The notes under the pieces: model-generated
What the model saw: the letters and a program-made list of their open reading frames with translations, nothing else
Database searches by the model: none
What the model was told of the DNA's origin: nothing
Assembly (NCBI GenBank): GCA_034440575.1
Contig: JAOTOL010001646.1
Location: 345,501 to 409,500, forward strand
From: Imbricaverruca yamaguchii
Taxonomy: Eukaryota > Arthropoda > Thecostraca > Neoverrucidae
Length of the DNA stretch: 64,000 bases
Reading direction: 5' to 3'
Made by a program: the position numbers and the translations under genes
Shown: positions 58,901-64,000 of the stretch, one piece after another
Position numbering within the stretch: the stretch's first letter is position 1
Layout: each line of letters starts with the position of its first letter

Positions 58901-59660
58901 GATGGAATCAGGTGGGGGTCCGAGTCCCTCAATTTACATCAAATTTAGCATTGGGCTTATGGTGCTGCATGCCAAAATTAATTGACTGAAAGGCCTTTAA
59001 CCCCTCTATATGCGGCAGTGCCCCTGATATGGGAGGCAAGGAAGGGGACAATCGTTTCTTTTTTAAGATCGGCAGGACCATAGGGAGCACGTGAGAGGCA
59101 GATTCCTTCTATGGGGGCATCTGTGAACCTCCGTACCAGCTCAGCAACATGGGTGGAACTTCCAGAAAACGATTTGGGGGACGCAATGCCTGGAGGTAAC
59201 AGGGAGGCCTTCAGTCGAGAGGCCCCATTAGCGCCACACGTTAAAATATGGATTGGGGGAGGTGGACTCACGCCAGTCGTAAGCGGGAGTTGACCCATCC
59301 CAAAGTATGTAAGATTGCACTCTAGTTCGGAAGTTACATTCGGCGGATGGACTGGAAAGCGGTCAGACATGGGATGCTAAAAGCGGTGAGGCATGTATTG
59401 GCGGAATTCCCTAACAATGCGTTCAAAACTAGATCTGGATGATTCAAAACGCTCCTACACGTCCGCGTAGTCGACCTAGTCGGCTTATGTGCTGTTTCCG
59501 ATTCAGAGCGTGAATGAAGGATCACAATCGAAGTTCGTGGAGCAAAGATACTTTGTATATCGTTCTTTCAAATCAATGATCATAGGCCTCATGAGCAACA
59601 ATGAAATGGCATACGCCACACCTGTTTCATAGCAGTACCAGAGCCGGTAGCAGTATCAAT
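55916..59660. other. Intergenic, no gene recognised
   Basis: Only short open frames. A CTGCGCAG direct pair (CTGCGCAGCTTTCTGCGCAG) occurs at ~58,591-58,610. No repeat family recognised. Confidence 0.5.
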
Positions 59661-60003
59661 TGCCGCGAGGACGGGCCATCGTAAGAAGCGAAGCTTGTCT
59701 CCTCCTGGTCACAGCGGCAGCAGCAAAACACGCCAACAGGACAGTGGGACCGTGCGATACGACGGCAGTCAAGTGCCGCCAGGACGGGCCGACACAGGGA
59801 GAGCCGCCAACCCGTCGGTGGTCACAGTGGAAGCAGCAAAACACACCAACAAAACGGCAGGATCGGGCGGCATGGAACCAATGCAAAGTGCCGCCAGAAC
59901 GAGCAACACAGGAGGCGCAGCCAGTGCGCCCCTGGTCACGGTGGCAACAACAAACACGGTTACAAAGGGCAGAACCGAGCGACACGACACGACACACAGC
60001 AGA
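59661..60003 (+). repeat. ~114-bp tandem repeat, three diverged units
   Basis: Units start TGCCGCGAGGACGGGCC (59,661), TGCCGCCAGGACGGGCC (59,774) and TGCCGCCAGAACGAGC (59,889). Each has CTGGTCACAGCGGCAGCAGC or similar about 48 nt in. Confidence 0.8.
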
Positions 60004-61060
60004 GACGGTGACACATGGCCGGCAGTGTGAGGGTGGACATCCTATCGCTGCCTGGTGACATGATGGCGGACCTGCCTAGATGCCCGCCCATGCGCTCTGC
60101 CGAGCAGAGTTCTTGCGCAACCAGCCGATGCGCACATGCAGCCTAACTCGAATCAGCCTCCGTCTCACACAACTAGCCACACTCCTAGCTTCGGCTGCCG
60201 GCTACTAATGAAGCGCACCCCGCGTCTCACGATGCTGGTGTCGCCTGTGCAGGTTGAGTCCATGATGAAGCAGACATCTGGATTGAACTGGTTTGGCATC
60301 GCCCTCTCCCACGTATGTGGCATGAAGCGCCCGCCGCGGCCGATGGTGATTAACCAAGAGTTGGACACAACGCCCAGGAGCGCCTCCGGTGCTTCAGATG
60401 TCGGACAGCCAAGCGCTGTATTGACGTCTCATTTTGTAGGCGACGAAGCCGGCAACGACGGCAAGGCCGTCCTGCTCCAGTCCCAGTTTGCTGATGATGG
60501 TCGTGTCAAAATTCATGTGAATCGAAATGGCATCAAACTAATTGAACTGGTTCTTTATTTAGCTATGTACACAACTGCGCTATCTATGACTCAACTACGC
60601 CATCTAAGAATTTGGGAAAATGCGTGCCCCAAAAACGCTGCATTCGTGATGGTCGTCGCCTAATTCGCAGCCTAACTGAGGATGATAAAATTACAGCTCA
60701 ACACGATTCCAAAAGCACAGACGTGATATTATAGGATTTAGAAAGTAGGTTGAATTAAAAATATTTTCATCTTAAAATGCATGAAACCATTCAAACGACC
60801 CAAAAGTTGTACCCCAGATGACGTCATTTGTATCATACGAGCCGACACGCAGGAAGGCATGGGGATGACAGGGGCCTGATTTTGCTCACGATTCCACCCA
60901 GGCATGGTTGGCTCTAGCTGCCGTGCAATGGTTCTGGACAGCTGGTTTTCATTTAAGATAAGTATTTTATCTTGGTGTGAATCGCTTTCAACCGTTATTG
61001 TTCGATTCATGTATTAACATTTTCACAACAGAATGTGAATCCACAGAGACTAACTGTGAA
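60004..61060. other. Sequence with an unassigned open frame
   Basis: A 175-codon plus-strand frame spans 60,136-60,663 and a 67-codon frame overlaps it on the minus strand (60,368-60,165). Neither resembles a family I know, so no gene is called. Confidence 0.3.
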
Positions 61061-61195
61061 CCCATATATTGGAGGATCCGCCCCTCGGAGAGGCGGATCC
61101 AGTCGGTCGGTTTGGGGTGGGGCTAGGGGCGGATCCAGTCGGTCGGTTTGGGGTGGGGCTAGGGGCGGATCCAGTCGGTCGGTTTTGGGTGCGGT
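61061..61195. repeat. 36-bp tandem repeat with GGCGGATCC inverted start
   Basis: Units GGCGGATCCAGTCGGTCGG, then TTTGGGGTGGGGCTAGG, at 61,092, 61,128 and 61,164. They are preceded by GGATCCGCC in reverse (61,073), giving a 9-bp inverted repeat. Confidence 0.85.
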
Positions 61196-61456
61196 TAATT
61201 TTCGCAAGCTACCATGCTCATTGAGATCACAGTGAGCAAAGCATTATTGCAACGAAAAGCGTTCTTTTTCTTGCCACTTTATTTTCGCACTCTGAAGAAA
61301 TGCGCAAAATCGTGCATTTATATTTCCAAGTGGAAATAAGAAAAGTACAAATATTCCATCAACCACAGGGATGGCATGGCTATAGTTTGAAGTAGTATTT
61401 GTATTACGTGTTGCAAATGAAATTGCATTGCCAGTCGCAACACAAGCACCTTTTTG

Positions 61457-61475
61457 TCTCTCTATCTCTCTCTCT

Positions 61476-61507
<32 letters not shown>

Positions 61508-61508
61508 G
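61457..61508. repeat. CT microsatellite
   Basis: CTCT runs interrupted by CCCCCCC near 61,476. Confidence 0.95.
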
Positions 61509-62149
61509 CTTATATGCAGGTGAAAGTTATTGACGTAATTTCCAATTGAATCTCGCACACTAATCACGCTAACGAGGTTGGATCATTTGCAACGCATCCC
61601 ACCACTTGTGTCTTCATTGACGTTTCATTCTATTTACATTTTCCACACACTATAATAATAATTCAACCTCGAAGTAGACCATTGATGACCTTAATGACGT
61701 TAATAATTGTAAATTCAAGATTTCTTCTCTGGAAATTACATAATGCAATAGCCAGTAAGCTTGGCTCACTGGAACCTCTTTATTCGTAGATTCGGTTAAT
61801 CGCCATTTGTGTCTGCCCTTGCTATGTTACTACAAGATCACGTATGCCAACCTGCGGAGATGGGTATTTTATCATATTGGGGCTAGGTGCTAATCTGAAA
61901 AAAAAAACATTAAACCGTGCAGAGTTAGGAGCTGTGGATAATCTGAGGAAAGGGGAATGTCCCGGTTACCCAGTCGATCGCAGCTTTAAAAAAGTTTCAA
62001 GCATTCATGCTCTGGTCCATGTATTTCCGCCATAAAACAGCATCGCATCACTTCCAACAATCACACAATGTGAACCAAATCCACTCCCGCACCAAACAAG
62101 CGAGCTTCCACTCGGTGAACGGGTGGGAGAAGCGCCTGCACTATCGGTC

Positions 62150-62637
62150 ATGACTATGACTATGACTATGACTATGACTATGACTATGACTATGACTATG
62201 ACTATGACTATGACTATGACTATGACTATGACTATGACTATGACTATGACTATGACTATGACTATGACTATGACTATGACTATGACTATGACTATGACTA
62301 TGACTATGACTATGACTATGACTATGACTATGACTATGACTATGACTATGACTATGACTATGACTATGACTATGACTATGACTATGACTATGACTATGAC
62401 TATGACTATGACTATGACTATGACTATGACTATGACTATGACTATGACTATGACTATGACTATGACTATGACTATGACTATGACTATGACTATGACTATG
62501 ACTATGACTATGACTATGACTATGACTATGACTATGACTATGACTATGACTATGACTATGACTATGACTATGACTATGACTATGACTATGACTATGACTA
62601 TGACTATGACTATGACTATGACTATGACTATGACTAT
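62150..62637. repeat. Perfect hexanucleotide repeat, ~81 copies
   Basis: ATGACT repeats without a visible interruption for 488 bp. Translations Met-Thr, Val-Ile and His-Ser in different frames are artefacts. Confidence 0.99.
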
Positions 62638-62769
62638 GCCTGCGCTGGCGGTCATGCCGGGCGGCCGGCTGCACGCGCGGGGGCGGCGCTAACCATCCAG
62701 GCGGCGCCTTCAGTGGCGGCGCCATCAGACCAGGCCGTGTCCCCCCCGTCTGGAAAGGCGACGCCGCAG

Positions 62770-63795
62770 TGTGGCCAGACGCGGCGTCCCCGGGCGTGTC
62801 CCTCTCGCGGCCGAGCTCCCCGATCAGACTGGCTGTCCCCGGGAGCCTTCCCTCTTGTGGCCGTGCTCCCCGATCAGGCCAGGCCGTCCCCGGGAGCCTT
62901 CCCTCTTGTGGCCACGCTTCCCGGTCAGACTGGCTGTCCCCGGGAGCCTTCCCTCTTGAGGCGGCGCTCCCCGATCAGGTCAGGCCGTCCCCGGGAGCCT
63001 TCCCTCTTGCGTCGGCGCTCCCCGATCAGGCCAGGCCGTCCCCGGGAGCCTTCCCTCTTGTGGCCGCACTTCCCGGTCAGACTGGCTGTCCCCGGGGCGT
63101 CCCTCCTGTGGCCGCGCTGCCCGGTCAGACTGGCTCCTCGGTCAGACTGGCTGTCCCCGGGCCTTCCCTCCTGTGGCCGAGCTCCCCGGTCAGACTGGCT
63201 GTCCCCGGGTGCGTCCCTCCTGTGGCCGCGCTCCCCGGTCAGACTGGCTGTCCCCGGGCGCGTCCCTCCTGTGGCCGCGCTCCCCGGTCAGACTGGCTGT
63301 CCCCGGGCGCGTCCCTCCTGTGGCCGCGCTCCCCGGTCAGACTGGCTGTCCCCGGGCGCGTCCCTCTCGTGGCCGCACTTCCCGGTCAGATTGGCTGTCC
63401 CCGGGCGCGTCCCTCCTGTGGCCGCGCTCCCCGGTCAGACTGGCTGTCCCCGGGAGCCTTCCCTCCTGTGGCCGAGCTCCCCGGTCAGACTGGCTGTCCC
63501 CCGGGCGTGTCCTCTTGTGGCCGAGCTCCCCGGTCAGACTGGCTGTCCCCGGGCGCGTCCCTCCTGTGGCCGCGCTCCCCGGTCAGACTGGCTGTCCCCG
63601 GGCGCTCCCTCTCGGGCGTCCTCCTGTGGCCGCGCTCCCCGGTCAGACTGGCTGTCCCCGGGCGCGTCCCTCCTGTGGCCGAGCTCCCCGGTCAGACTGG
63701 CTGTCCCCGGGAGCCTTCCCTCCTGTGGCCGCGCTCCCCGGTCAGACTGGCTGTCCCCGGGCGCTTCCCTCTCGCGGCCGAGCTCCCCGGCCCTG
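62770..63795. repeat. 49-bp GC-rich minisatellite (~21 units)
   Basis: The unit contains CTCCCCGGTCAGACTGGCTG, TCCCCGGGCGCGTCCCTCC and TGTGGCCGCG. The left third has a second variant with CGGGAGCCTTCCCTCTTG and AGGCCAGGCCG. Long plus and minus open frames across it are not genes. Confidence 0.95.
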
Positions 63796-64000
63796 TAACC
63801 GCCATCGATCGGACGCGGAGGTCCGCAGCGAGGCCCGGCGTCACTCTGCCCGCCCAACCGGGCAGCGGGCATGGCGCGACGGACGAGACGTGGACCGGCC
63901 ACCCGAAACTCGCCCGGGGCGACCCCAGCCACCACCAAACGGCCCAAACTTGGCCGAGCTCGGGCCAAAATTCAGCTCCACGAGCCGCTTGTCTCTGTCA
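63796..64000 (-). other. Possible GC-rich exon at the window edge
   Basis: One minus-strand frame reads DKRLVELNFGPSSAKFGPFG and then GGWGRPGRV before a stop. Composition resembles the exons elsewhere in the window, but no family or splice border could be assigned. Confidence 0.2.

Noticed and set aside
60136..60663. 175-codon plus-strand frame
   Set aside because: No recognisable family, competing minus-strand frame, no splice or start support; left uncalled.
62005..63968. Val-Ile, His-Ser and Met-Thr repeat proteins and a 361-codon frame
   Set aside because: Hexamer and 49-bp repeat translations.

Overview
The window is nuclear DNA from a bilaterian animal, most likely an arthropod or similar invertebrate. 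The evidence is three multi-exon metazoan genes with GT-AG introns, tRNA-derived SINE heads, CR1/L2-like and RNase H-bearing LINE fragments, hAT-type transposon remnants, and an exceptional load of minisatellites. The species cannot be fixed from the sequence. Coding exons are mostly very GC-rich and CpG-rich, and they sit beside AT-rich, CpG-depleted blocks.

Layout. Positions 1-5061 (minus strand) hold SNRNP40, the WD40 protein of the U5 snRNP: six exons, with the 3' end cut off by the window edge. Its intron 3 is almost entirely a 29-bp minisatellite that starts at the splice donor. Positions 5.1-21 kb are the spacer between two divergent genes. It carries a decayed hAT element, a degenerate 21-bp array with a flanking unique block, a 5.8-kb array of a 40-bp unit, and a 0.9-kb array of a 29-bp unit. 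Positions 21,057-33,087 (plus strand) hold a complete five-exon DDAH gene (dimethylarginine dimethylaminohydrolase) with all catalytic residues. A 28-bp minisatellite again starts at the intron 1 donor, and intron 2 holds 22-, 23-, 28- and 58-bp arrays, SINE heads and two pairs of near-perfect hairpins. Positions 34,818-37,420 (minus strand) hold SURF6, a nucleolar rRNA-processing factor, with three phase-matched exons; its true start is uncertain.

Positions 39.7-48 kb are a transposon graveyard: an RNase H LINE end, a CR1/L2-like LINE end, a truncated hAT copy, and an intact-ended hAT copy nested in an older repeat whose empty-site relative lies in a SURF6 intron. Positions 48.6-52.8 kb hold a foldback-like element built from short repeats in inverted orientation. 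Positions 52.8-64 kb hold no gene I recognise. They include a 114-bp triple repeat, a perfect 6-bp repeat of about 81 copies and a 49-bp GC-rich array.

The three genes have no shared pathway: one acts in splicing, one in methylarginine/nitric-oxide control and one in ribosome biogenesis. The most interesting signals are (i) minisatellites whose unit contains the host intron's own 5' splice site, in two unrelated genes; (ii) a roughly 55-bp double-hairpin retrotransposon 3' tail scattered about ten times; (iii) paired repeat copies showing regional CpG decay; and (iv) the foldback-like element.
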